Source of the DNA: Actinomycetes bacterium
Lineage (GTDB): Bacteria > Actinomycetota > Acidimicrobiia > Acidimicrobiales > Microtrichaceae
Assembly: GCA_023450775.1 (NCBI GenBank)
Contig: JAEXGP010000367.1
Coordinates: 1-14,448 of the forward strand
Direction of reading: 5' to 3'
Length of the DNA stretch: 14,448 bases
In this document: piece after piece, positions 1-6,579 of the stretch
How positions within the stretch are numbered: the first letter of the stretch is position 1
Layout: each line of letters opens with the position of its first letter
The notes under the pieces: model-generated
The model's input: only the letters and a program-made list of their open reading frames with translations
Told to the model about the DNA's origin: nothing
Databases searched by the model: none
Program-made: the position numbers and the translations under genes

Positions 1-2
1 CG

Positions 3-740
3 GACCCGGCCACGTGGGGGTGGGGCGGACCGGCGGTGCGGCTGGGCATCTCGTCGGTGCGCGGCATCGGCGACGAGCTGGCCGTCGAGATCGCCGAGGG
101 CCGGCCCTACGCGGACGTCGGCGACCTGGCCCGGCGGGTCCGCCTCAGCACCGCGCAGATGGAGGCGCTCGCCACCGCCGGGGCGTTCGGCTGCTTCGAC
201 GACGGCGACGGCCGTCCGCTCGACCGTCGCCGGGCCATCTGGACCGCCGGTGCTGCGGCCCGGGCCGGAGCGGACCGGCTGCCCGGGGTGGTCGTGGGCA
301 TGGAGGCGCCGCGACTGCCGGGCATGGACGAGTGGGAGGAGTCGGTCGCCGACCTGTGGTCCACCGGCGTCTCACCGGGCGGCCACCCCACGCGCTTCTT
401 GCGGGAGCGGCTCGACGGCGAGGGCGTCCTGCCCGCGGCCACGCTGCGCGACGAGCTCGACGGCACGATCGTGCGCGTGGCCGGTGTGGTCACGCACCGC
501 CAGCGTCCGGCCACCGCGTCGGGCGTGACGTTCCTCAACCTCGAGGACGAGACCGGCCTCATCAACGTGGTGTGCTCGATCGGCTGCTGGACCCGGTTCC
601 GCACGGTCCTGCGCTCGGCCGCCGCGCTCGTGGTCCGGGGCAAGCTCGAACGCAGCCCCGACGGGGTGGTCAACGTGGTCGCGCACCACGTCGCGCCGCT
701 GCAGGTCGCGGTCGGGACCCCGTCGCGCGACTTCCGGTGA
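3..740 (+). CDS. dnaE2: Error-prone DNA polymerase DnaE2, C-terminal part (5' end outside window)
   Basis: The frame is open from base 3 at the window edge, so this is the last 245 residues of a protein that is usually over 1,000 residues long; the polymerase core is not visible. A helix-hairpin-helix stretch (VRGIGDELAVEIAEG) comes first. The linker has SPGGHPTRF, matching the SP(D/G)xHP motif of DnaE2. A C-terminal OB-fold starts near residue 154 of the fragment with VVTHRQRPATASGVTFLNLE followed by DETGLINVVC. The protein ends in SRDFR, the terminus I associate with DnaE2 rather than replicative DnaE1. DnaE2 is a non-essential C-family polymerase which, with ImuA'/ImuB, performs damage-induced mutagenic translesion synthesis in actinobacteria. 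ImuB or its partner is not in the window and would be expected upstream if the usual cassette exists. A GTG at 36 could be mistaken for the start, but the homologous sequence continues upstream of it. Confidence 0.93.
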   Translation, partial: DPATWGWGGPAVRLGISSVRGIGDELAVEIAEGRPYADVGDLARRVRLSTAQMEALATAGAFGCFDDGDGRPLDRRRAIWTAGAAARAGADRLPGVVVGMEAPRLPGMDEWEESVADLWSTGVSPGGHPTRFLRERLDGEGVLPAATLRDELDGTIVRVAGVVTHRQRPATASGVTFLNLEDETGLINVVCSIGCWTRFRTVLRSAAALVVRGKLERSPDGVVNVVAHHVAPLQVAVGTPSRDFR

Positions 741-814
741 CGGACCCGCCGACGGAGACGACGACGGGCCCCGCTCACGACCGGTGGTACGCGCCGCTCG
801 GCGGACCCCGCCGC

Positions 815-820
815 TACCGT
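815..820 (+). promoter_or_regulatory. Possible -10 element for the AIM24-family gene
   Basis: TACCGT fits the actinobacterial TANNNT -10 pattern and lies in the 128-base gap after dnaE2. It would give a leader of about 40 nt that contains GGAGAACC twice. The second copy (AGGAGA at 857-862) is a strong Shine-Dalgarno site 6 nt before the ATG at 869. No -35 hexamer is recognisable, so the promoter call is weak while the ribosome binding site is good. Confidence 0.3.
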
Positions 821-868
821 GACGAAGGGAGAACCCTCGCCACCGACCTGCTGCACAGGAGAACCGCC

Positions 869-1606
869 ATGCCCATCCACGGTTCGCTCTTCACGGAGTA
901 CGCGGAGACCACCGGACAGGATCCGTTCACGCTCCAGAACAAGAAGATGCTGAAGATCCAGATGCAGTACGGGCCCGTGAACGCCAAGCTCGGCTCGATG
1001 GTGGCCTACCAGGGCGACGTCCGGTTCACGAACACCGGCTCGGGCGGTCTCAACAAGATGCTCAAGTCCAAGCTGACCGGCGAGGGCGTGAACATGATGG
1101 TGTGCGAGGGCACCGGCGAGCTGTTCGTCGCCGACCTCGCCTCGGAGATCCAGCTGTTCTACCTGGAGAACGACATGGTCTCCGTGAACGGCAACAACGT
1201 CCTGGCGTTCTCGTCCTCGATCGAGTGGGACATCCACCGCGTGAACGCGGGCCGCGCCTCGATGATGGCCGGCGGCATGTTCAACGTGAGCCTCAGGGGC
1301 ACCGGCTACGTGGCGGTGACCACCAAGGGCGACCCGGTGTGCCTGGACGTGTCCGGCGCGCCGACGTACGCGGACGCCGAGGCGGTCGTGCTCTGGACCT
1401 CCGGCGTCTCCATGGACGTGCGCGTCGACACCGGCGGCCTCAAGTCGATGCTCCGCGGTGGCACCGGCGAGCTGATCCAGATGGCCTTCGGCGGCCAGGG
1501 CTACGTGATGGTCCAGCCGTCGGAGTCGGTCGTCGAGGGCGGCGCCCAGCAGAACCAGCAGCAGTCCTCGGGCGGCGGCATGCTCGGCAACCTGCTGGGC
1601 GGCTGA
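869..1606 (+). CDS. AIM24-family protein
   Basis: This 245-residue protein begins at an ATG with AGGAGA 6 nt upstream. The open frame runs further upstream, but only because of high GC and out of frame with dnaE2. It looks like the AIM24 family: an all-beta protein rich in Gly with repeated GTGELFVAD / GTGELIQMAF strands, an internal RGTGYVAV segment and a final QGYVMVQP strand. The tail is low complexity (Gln-rich, then GGGMLGNLLGG), probably a flexible or membrane-touching end. The family is named after a yeast mitochondrial inner-membrane protein; bacterial members are common in actinobacteria and have no agreed biochemical role. No signal peptide or transmembrane helix is visible, so it is predicted cytosolic. 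It is probably its own transcription unit, with a hairpin just after the stop. Family assignment is good; function is unknown. Confidence 0.87.
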   Translation: MPIHGSLFTEYAETTGQDPFTLQNKKMLKIQMQYGPVNAKLGSMVAYQGDVRFTNTGSGGLNKMLKSKLTGEGVNMMVCEGTGELFVADLASEIQLFYLENDMVSVNGNNVLAFSSSIEWDIHRVNAGRASMMAGGMFNVSLRGTGYVAVTTKGDPVCLDVSGAPTYADAEAVVLWTSGVSMDVRVDTGGLKSMLRGGTGELIQMAFGGQGYVMVQPSESVVEGGAQQNQQQSSGGGMLGNLLGG

Positions 1607-1622
1607 GCGCACACCGCTGCCT

Positions 1623-1643
1623 GTCCGACTTCTCAGGTCGGAC
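1623..1643 (+). terminator. Stem-loop after the AIM24-family gene
   Basis: GTCCGAC and GTCGGAC form a perfect 7-bp stem with a 7-nt loop, 17 nt past the stop codon. There is no U-tract, which is common for high-GC actinobacterial terminators, so it may be a terminator or an mRNA 3'-end stabiliser. Confidence 0.45.
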
Positions 1644-1703
1644 CCGTGGGTGACGCCCGACCACCACGCGTTCTTCAACGCGCCCGTCCACATGCCGATG
1701 GTG

Positions 1704-1731
1704 TCAACGTGGCTGCGCATCGAGACGTTGA
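1704..1731. promoter_or_regulatory. Inverted repeat just upstream of the carboxypeptidase start
   Basis: TCAACGT (1704-1710) and ACGTTGA (1725-1731) are perfect 7-bp arms 14 nt apart, ending 7 nt before the preferred GTG start at 1739. The spacing places the arm centres two helical turns apart, as in dimeric-regulator operators, but it could equally be a leader hairpin. If translation really starts further upstream, this would be coding sequence. Confidence 0.3.
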
Positions 1732-1738
1732 TCCTTCC

Positions 1739-3106
1739 GTGGTGCGCAGGAGCCAGAGCGGGCGATCCCGGTCCAGGGTGGTCGCCGCGGCGGCCCTGAC
1801 CACCCTGATCCCGGTCCTGGCCGCCGTGGTGTTCGTGCCCGGCGTGGCCGACGCGCAGGGCGGCGGCAAGGGGACCTCCACGACCGCTCCCTCCACGACC
1901 GCCCCCGCCACGACGACGGCGCCGACGACCGCGCCGGCCGCAGCGGACACCACCGACGTGCTGAGCGCCAGCCTGGACCAGGTGCGGGCCGAGGTCGCCG
2001 GCTTCGACGCGCGGATCCGCGCCGCCGAGGCATCCGCCGCCGAGGCCCAGTCCCGCGTGGACGCCGCCAACTTCGCCGCCGCGGCCGCCAAGGCCAAGGC
2101 GGACGAGGCGCAGCGATCGGCGGACGAGGCGGCGGACCAGGTCCGGTCGTACGCCGTCGAGGCGTTCGTCCGACCGCCGGCGCAGGACGCGCTGAGCACG
2201 ATGTCGATCTCCGAGACCAAGGATGCGGCCTACGCCACCGACGTGCTCGAGATCGTCGCCGAGCGCCGCCGGCGCGTGGTCGACACGATGGTCGCAGCCA
2301 AGGCCGTCGCCGACCAGGACCGGGCGGCCGCCGACGCCGCTGCCCGCGAGGCGCAGGTCCAGGTGGACGCCGCCCAGGACGAGGTCGCATCGCTGCGGTC
2401 GGCACGCGCCGAGCAGTCCCGGCTGGCCTCGCAGCTCGACGACCGCCTGGACCGGAAGCTGGCCGAGGCCGCCGCGCTCAAGGCCGTGGACTCCGCGGCA
2501 GCGAAGGACATGACCGCGCAGGAGGTGGCGCTGCGGTCGAGCGGTCCAGCGTCCGCGCCCGCCGCCGGCACGCCGGTCGCCGCGACCAAGCCCTCGACCG
2601 GCACGACCACCACCACGCCCAGGTCGCCGACCACTCCCAAGACGCCCACCACCACGGTCAAGCCGTCCACCCCGACCACCACGCCGCCGGTGAAGGTGCC
2701 GGGGCTGGTCACGTGGGCCGACGTCACCAAGGCCGGCGGCATCTGGGTGCACAAGTCGATCGCCGGGCAGGTCTCGGCGCTGGTCGCCGCCGCGAAGGCC
2801 GCGGGCATCAACCTGAGCGGTGGCGGGTTCCGCGACCCGGCCGAGCAGATCACGCTGCGGCGGGCCCATTGCGGCACGTCGGACTACGCGATCTACCAGA
2901 TGCCCGCGTCGCAGTGCACCCCGCCGACGGCGCGGCCCGGCACGTCCATGCACGAGCGCGGGCTGGCCATGGACCTCCAGTCGAACGGTCGCCTGATCAC
3001 GTCACGCTCGGATCCGGCCTTCGTGTGGCTCAAGGCCAACGCGGCCCGCTACGGCTTCTACAACCTGCCGTCCGAACCGTGGCACTGGAGCACGACCGGC
3101 AACTGA
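1739..3106 (+). CDS. Secreted coiled-coil D-alanyl-D-alanine carboxypeptidase, VanY/M15B type
   Basis: This 455-residue protein has four parts. First is an Arg-rich N-terminus with a hydrophobic segment ending PGVADA|Q, a classical Sec signal peptide. Next is a long Ala/Glu/Asp-rich coiled coil (roughly residues 75-265), then a Thr/Pro linker. Last is a C-terminal M15B peptidase domain with the zinc motif S403-M-H405-E-R-G-L-A-M-D412 and the E446-P-W-H449-W catalytic/zinc end. Cys residues in RRAHCG and ASQCTPP before the motif are positioned to form a disulfide. The family trims the terminal D-Ala from peptidoglycan stem peptides outside the membrane. The coiled coil resembles those of FtsEX-regulated wall hydrolases, so activity may be gated by a partner (inference). 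The start is uncertain: GTG 1739, GTG 1742 or an in-frame GTG as far up as 1646 are possible. I chose 1739 because it places the basic n-region directly before the hydrophobic stretch; no clear Shine-Dalgarno is present. Confidence 0.88.
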   Translation: MVRRSQSGRSRSRVVAAAALTTLIPVLAAVVFVPGVADAQGGGKGTSTTAPSTTAPATTTAPTTAPAAADTTDVLSASLDQVRAEVAGFDARIRAAEASAAEAQSRVDAANFAAAAAKAKADEAQRSADEAADQVRSYAVEAFVRPPAQDALSTMSISETKDAAYATDVLEIVAERRRRVVDTMVAAKAVADQDRAAADAAAREAQVQVDAAQDEVASLRSARAEQSRLASQLDDRLDRKLAEAAALKAVDSAAAKDMTAQEVALRSSGPASAPAAGTPVAATKPSTGTTTTTPRSPTTPKTPTTTVKPSTPTTTPPVKVPGLVTWADVTKAGGIWVHKSIAGQVSALVAAAKAAGINLSGGGFRDPAEQITLRRAHCGTSDYAIYQMPASQCTPPTARPGTSMHERGLAMDLQSNGRLITSRSDPAFVWLKANAARYGFYNLPSEPWHWSTTGN

Positions 3107-3140
3107 CGCCGCCGGCCCTCGAGACGGCGCTCACGATCGC

Positions 3141-3205
3141 CACCGACGATTCCGGTGACCGAGAACCGCGTGGAGCGCGATTCCTGGTGATCAGAATCGT
3201 CGGTG
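3141..3205. terminator. 12-bp inverted repeat between convergent genes, probable bidirectional terminator
   Basis: CACCGACGATTC (3141-3152) and GAATCGTCGGTG (3194-3205) are perfect reverse complements flanking 41 nt. A smaller hairpin (GATTC 3179-3183 with GAATC 3194-3198, extended by TG/CA across one bulged base) competes for the right arm. It lies in the 118-base gap between two facing stop codons, where a shared terminator is expected. No T-tract is present on either strand. Confidence 0.5.
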
Positions 3206-3224
3206 CGGACGAACTCGGCTCAGC

Positions 3225-4193
3225 TCACTGACGGAGACGGGCGAGCAGTCGCAGCATCTCCAGGTACAGCCACACGAGCGTGACCAGCAGGCCGAAGGCG
3301 CCGTACCAGTCCATGTAGCGGGGGAGGCCCTGCTGCGTGCCGCGCTCGATGAAGTCGAAGTCCAGGATCAGGTTCAGCGCGGCGACCGTGACGACCACCA
3401 GGCTGATGACGATCCCGAGCGGCGACCCGCTGGTCCAGAAGCCCTCGCCCACGCCGAACAGGTTGGCGATGAGCATGACGCCGTAGACGACGGCGATGCC
3501 GAACGTGGCCGCGATCACGCCCTTCACGAACTTGGGCGTGGCCCGCAGGATCCGCAGGCCGTACAGCACGAGCATCATCAGGAACACGCCGAGGGTGGCG
3601 ACGATCGCCTGAGCGACGATGCCCGGGAACTGCGCGCCGTAGAAGGCCGAGATGGCGCCGATGACGTAGCCCTCGCAGACGGCGTACCCGATGCCCGTGA
3701 TGCGGGCGAGCTTCGGCTTGAACGCCGTGAGGATCGCCAGGCCGAGGGCGGCGAACAGCGCCACGAACAGCAGCCACGGGCGCTGCATGGTGGCGTCGAA
3801 GATGGGGTTGCCGTTCTGGTCGACCCGGCCGAGCGGGTCCTCGACGACGGTGACCGACTGCCAACCGAAGATGGCGGCGGCGAACAGGAAGGCGAAGAGC
3901 ACGAGCGACGCAGCGGCGACACCGCCCATCGTCATGACCTTGCCGTCGGTCGCGGTCGGGATGCCCGTCCGACCGCCGTAGCCGAGCGCTGCGTCCGCGC
4001 CACCGGACGTGGACGTGCTCACGCCGCCCGGCACGCCACCGCTGAAGCCACCCGGGCCCGCCGCGGGGGGAGCGGTCGGACCGCCCTGCATCCCCTGGGC
4101 CCGCTCCCACTCCTGGGCGGGGCTCAGCCCACCGGAACCGCTCGACCCCTCGAGGCCGAACGCCTTGTCGGTCAGGATCGGGTTGCGTGACAT
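3225..4193 (-). CDS. Bax inhibitor-1/YccA-family membrane protein
   Basis: The product is 322 residues. The first ~85 are a Gly/Pro/Ser-rich, probably disordered cytosolic extension (GGPTAPPAAGPGGFSGG). About seven hydrophobic segments follow, beginning VAAASLVLFAFLFAAAIFGW. Late in the protein is ALNLILDFDFIERG, the acidic segment after TM6 typical of the YccA-like actinobacterial branch of the BI-1 superfamily, where paired aspartates act as a pH-sensitive gate in characterised calcium-leak members. The final helix carries RYMDWYGAFGLLVTLVWLYLE. It acts in the cytoplasmic membrane; its substrate here is unknown. The ATG start has AGAGGA on the minus strand (4198-4203) 4 nt upstream. It diverges from the acyl-CoA dehydrogenase operon and converges with the carboxypeptidase. 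The long N-terminal extension is larger than in E. coli YccA and is probably a lineage feature. Confidence 0.9.
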   Translation of the reverse strand: MSRNPILTDKAFGLEGSSGSGGLSPAQEWERAQGMQGGPTAPPAAGPGGFSGGVPGGVSTSTSGGADAALGYGGRTGIPTATDGKVMTMGGVAAASLVLFAFLFAAAIFGWQSVTVVEDPLGRVDQNGNPIFDATMQRPWLLFVALFAALGLAILTAFKPKLARITGIGYAVCEGYVIGAISAFYGAQFPGIVAQAIVATLGVFLMMLVLYGLRILRATPKFVKGVIAATFGIAVVYGVMLIANLFGVGEGFWTSGSPLGIVISLVVVTVAALNLILDFDFIERGTQQGLPRYMDWYGAFGLLVTLVWLYLEMLRLLARLRQ

Positions 4194-4363
4194 GGCATCC
4201 TCTCGATGCGTCCGGCGGACGTGCCGTCCGTGTGCGATCGACCCGACGGGTCGTGTCGACCAACGTACTCGGGTCCATCCGCCCCCACGGGGCGGGTACG
4301 GAAGAGGGGCGCAGCCGCAGCCGACCGGGCCGACCGGACGGCGACCAGACCAGGGGGATCGAC
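4194..4363. promoter_or_regulatory. Divergent promoter region between BI-1-like gene and acyl-CoA dehydrogenase operon
   Basis: This 170-base gap must hold both promoters. On the minus strand TACGTT (4267-4262) fits a TANNNT -10 for the BI-1-like gene. Between it and that gene is GACCC-GAC-GGGTC (4240-4252), a short dyad that could be an operator or leader hairpin. On the plus strand the dehydrogenase has a strong ribosome binding site, AGGGGGA at 4352-4358, 5 nt before its ATG. I see no convincing -10 for the plus strand. Confidence 0.35.
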
Positions 4364-5554
4364 ATGACGTTCGAGGTGCCGGAGCAGGTCAGGGGGGTGC
4401 GCGACGACGTCGAGGCGTTCATGCGCGAGCGGGTGGAGCCGGCCGAGCCCGTGCTGCACGAGGGCGGGGAGGAGGCGACCGAGCTGATCCGCTCGCTGCA
4501 GTCCCAGGCCAAGGCCGAGGGGCTCTGGGCGCTCGGGCACCCCAAGGAGCTCGGGGGCGGCGGGCTGCCGTTCATGGACTACGTGTACGTGAACGAGGTG
4601 CAGGGCCGCAGCGAGTTCGGCCAGATCGCGCTGGGGACCTACACGCTCCAGGACTCGATCATGCTGAACAAGTACGCGTCGCCCGAGTGGCGCGACCAGT
4701 ACCTGGCCCGGCTGGTCCAGTCCGAGGTCTCTCCGAGCTTCGCCATGACCGAGCCCGAGGTCGCGAGCTCCGACCCCACGCAGCTGCGCACCCGCGCCGA
4801 GCTCGACGGCGAGGAGTGGGTGATCAACGGCCACAAGTGGTTCACGACGGGCGCCAACCGGGCCGCCTACACGACCGTCATGTGCCGCACCGAGGACGAC
4901 GACGTGTCGCCCTACCTGGCGTACTCGATGATCATCGTCCCGACCGACACGCCCGGCTACGAGATCGTGCGCGAGACGCCGGTGCTCGGCATCCGGGGCG
5001 GGCACTGCGAACTGCGCCTGAACGACGTGCGCGTGCCCGCGTCCAACCTGCTCGGTCCCCGCGGCCACGGGTTCGTGATCGCTCAGGAGCGGCTCGGCCC
5101 CGGACGGATCTTCCACTGCATGCGCTGGCTCGGTCAGGCCCAGCGGGCGTTCGAGCTCATGTGCGACCGCCTCAACTCGCGGACCGCGTTCGGTGAGCCG
5201 CTCGCCGCCAAGCAGCTGATGCAGCAGCACGTGTTCGAGTCGTACGCCGAGATCCAGTCGTGCCGCATGCTCACGCTCCACGCGGCCGCGGCGATCGACC
5301 GGGGGGAGCAGGCCCGGGTGGAGATCGGGACGATCAAGGTCGTCGGGGCGCGCATGCTGCACAACGTGATCGACCGGGCCATCCAGGTCCACGGCGCCGC
5401 CGGCCTCACCGACGACACGCCGCTCAGCTTCATGTACCGCGCCGCCCGCTTCGGCCGGATCTACGACGGACCCGACGAGGTGCACATCCACACGGTGGCG
5501 CGCCGCATCCTGAAGACCACGCGGGACGGCGGACGATGGGAGTTCGCCCGATGA
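4364..5554 (+). CDS. Acyl-CoA dehydrogenase, ACAD10/11-like
   Basis: This 396-residue flavoenzyme has the usual length and domain order: N-terminal helical domain, middle beta domain with AMTEPEVASSDP (FAD/substrate contacts, around residues 127-138) and INGHKWFTTGA, and a C-terminal helical domain with QERLGPGRIFHCMR and QVHGAAGLTDDTPL. It should oxidise an acyl-CoA to the 2-enoyl-CoA and pass electrons to ETF. The position of the usual catalytic glutamate (YEGT in MCAD) aligns with Y-D368-G-P-D-E-V-H, so the base is probably aspartate, as in the ACAD10/11 branch. That branch is linked in some organisms to long-chain or 4-hydroxy-acyl substrates. Start: ATG with a strong Shine-Dalgarno. Its stop overlaps the next ATG (ATGA), so the thioesterase is translationally coupled. 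The chain length of the substrate cannot be read from sequence. Confidence 0.93.
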   Translation: MTFEVPEQVRGVRDDVEAFMRERVEPAEPVLHEGGEEATELIRSLQSQAKAEGLWALGHPKELGGGGLPFMDYVYVNEVQGRSEFGQIALGTYTLQDSIMLNKYASPEWRDQYLARLVQSEVSPSFAMTEPEVASSDPTQLRTRAELDGEEWVINGHKWFTTGANRAAYTTVMCRTEDDDVSPYLAYSMIIVPTDTPGYEIVRETPVLGIRGGHCELRLNDVRVPASNLLGPRGHGFVIAQERLGPGRIFHCMRWLGQAQRAFELMCDRLNSRTAFGEPLAAKQLMQQHVFESYAEIQSCRMLTLHAAAAIDRGEQARVEIGTIKVVGARMLHNVIDRAIQVHGAAGLTDDTPLSFMYRAARFGRIYDGPDEVHIHTVARRILKTTRDGGRWEFAR

Positions 5555-6468
5555 CCGACGGCTCCGCCACCGAGAGGTCCGCCGCCGAGGGGTCCACCAC
5601 CGGAGGGATCGTGCGCGACGGCCGCACCGAGTTCGAGCGCGACACCGCGGTGGAGCCGCTCGGCGACGGTCGGTTCCGCGCGCACATCTCGCCGAGCTGG
5701 TGGATCGTGATGGGGCCGAACGGCGGGTACGTCGCCGCGATCCTCCTCCGGGCGGTGGTCGCCGCGGTCGACGATCCGTCCCGCCGGCCGATCTCGGCGA
5801 CGTTCCACTACCTGCGCCCACCGGTCGAGGGCGACGTCGAGGTCGAGGTCACGATCGAGCGGTCAGGACGCAGCGTCACCAACGTGTCCGCACGCATGAC
5901 CCAGGACGGGCGCCTGCTCGTGCTGGCGATGGTCGCACTGGGCACGCCGCGCGAGGGTTCACTCGAGTTCGACGAGACCGACGGTCTGCCGCGTGCGCTC
6001 GACGGCAGCCCGGTGCCCCGGTGGTCCGAGATCGAGCCGGCGCCGATCGATCCCGAGCGCGACATCCCCATGCGCGCCCGTTACGAGATGCGGTGGGGCT
6101 TCGGCGGTGTGCCGTTCTCCGGGGAGCCGGGGGCGACGGCCGAGACCGGCGGCTGGCTGCGGCTCAAGGAGTCGCCCGAGGTCGACGAGATGGTGCTGGT
6201 CGCCATGTCGGACGCCTGGATGCCGCCGGTGTTCAGCCGGGCGTCCGAGCAGCTGGCCGTCCCGACCGTCGACCTCACCGTGCACTTCCGCGGTCGACCC
6301 TCCGACGTGCTGAGCGGACCGGCCGCCGGCGGCGAGGAAGCGGCCTGGTGCTTCGTGCGCTTCGCGAGCCCCGTGGCCCGCGACGGCTACCTGGTGGAGC
6401 ACGGCTCCGTGTGGGACTCGACCGGTCGCCTGCTGGCCGACGTCCGCCAGCTCGCCGTCGTCATGTGA
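5551..6468 (+). CDS. Thioesterase-family (double hotdog, TesB/4HBT_3-like) protein
   Basis: The product is 305 residues, starting at the ATG that overlaps the acyl-CoA dehydrogenase stop. After a ~20-residue low-complexity N-terminus (Ser/Thr/Glu/Gly), the first hotdog contains GPNGGYVAAILLRA (N57 on) and ISATFHYLRPPVEGDVEVEV. The second contains SDAWMPPVF (D221), PTVDLTVHFR and a terminal strand pattern GYLVEHGSVWDSTGRLLADV. TesB-type enzymes use an Asp/Gln/Thr set to hydrolyse acyl-CoA to free acid and CoA; D221 sits where the TesB aspartate is expected, and V-D-L-T-V supplies a Thr candidate. Operon logic (inference): the dehydrogenase makes an enoyl-CoA, or competes for its substrate, and this enzyme releases CoA to prevent a CoA trap. 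It could alternatively be a non-catalytic or differently specific hotdog protein. Confidence 0.88.
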   Translation: MTDGSATERSAAEGSTTGGIVRDGRTEFERDTAVEPLGDGRFRAHISPSWWIVMGPNGGYVAAILLRAVVAAVDDPSRRPISATFHYLRPPVEGDVEVEVTIERSGRSVTNVSARMTQDGRLLVLAMVALGTPREGSLEFDETDGLPRALDGSPVPRWSEIEPAPIDPERDIPMRARYEMRWGFGGVPFSGEPGATAETGGWLRLKESPEVDEMVLVAMSDAWMPPVFSRASEQLAVPTVDLTVHFRGRPSDVLSGPAAGGEEAAWCFVRFASPVARDGYLVEHGSVWDSTGRLLADVRQLAVVM

Positions 6469-6519
6469 ACCACCCGCCCCGTCTCTGACGCCACCCCGGC
6501 GCTCGTGGCGCAGGATCGA

Positions 6520-6568
6520 CACCGGAACCGGTGATTCCGGCCTGCCGCACCACCGGTCGACCTATCCT
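6520..6568 (+). promoter_or_regulatory. Dyad plus -10-like element upstream of PhoU/TrkA-C gene
   Basis: CACCGG-AA-CCGGTG (6520-6533) is a near-perfect dyad, and CCGGAA (6522-6527) also pairs with TTCCGG (6535-6540), giving two overlapping stems. TATCCT at 6563-6568 fits TANNNT and ends 11 nt before the ATG at 6580, with no Shine-Dalgarno, so a very short or absent leader is likely. The dyad could be an operator, or a terminator for the upstream thioesterase operon. Confidence 0.4.
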
Positions 6569-6579
6569 TTCTCTCCCAT

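Noticed and set aside
36..740. Complete small OB-fold protein starting at GTG 36
   Set aside because: Codons upstream to the window edge (ending WGGPA before VRLGISSVRGIG) continue the DnaE2 sequence, so it is a truncated large gene and not a separate small one.
107..2953. Open frame of about 948 codons on the minus strand
   Set aside because: It is antisense to three well-supported genes (dnaE2, AIM24, carboxypeptidase), is Arg/Gly/Val/His-rich low-complexity sequence typical of the reverse frame in high-GC DNA, and shows no family motif.
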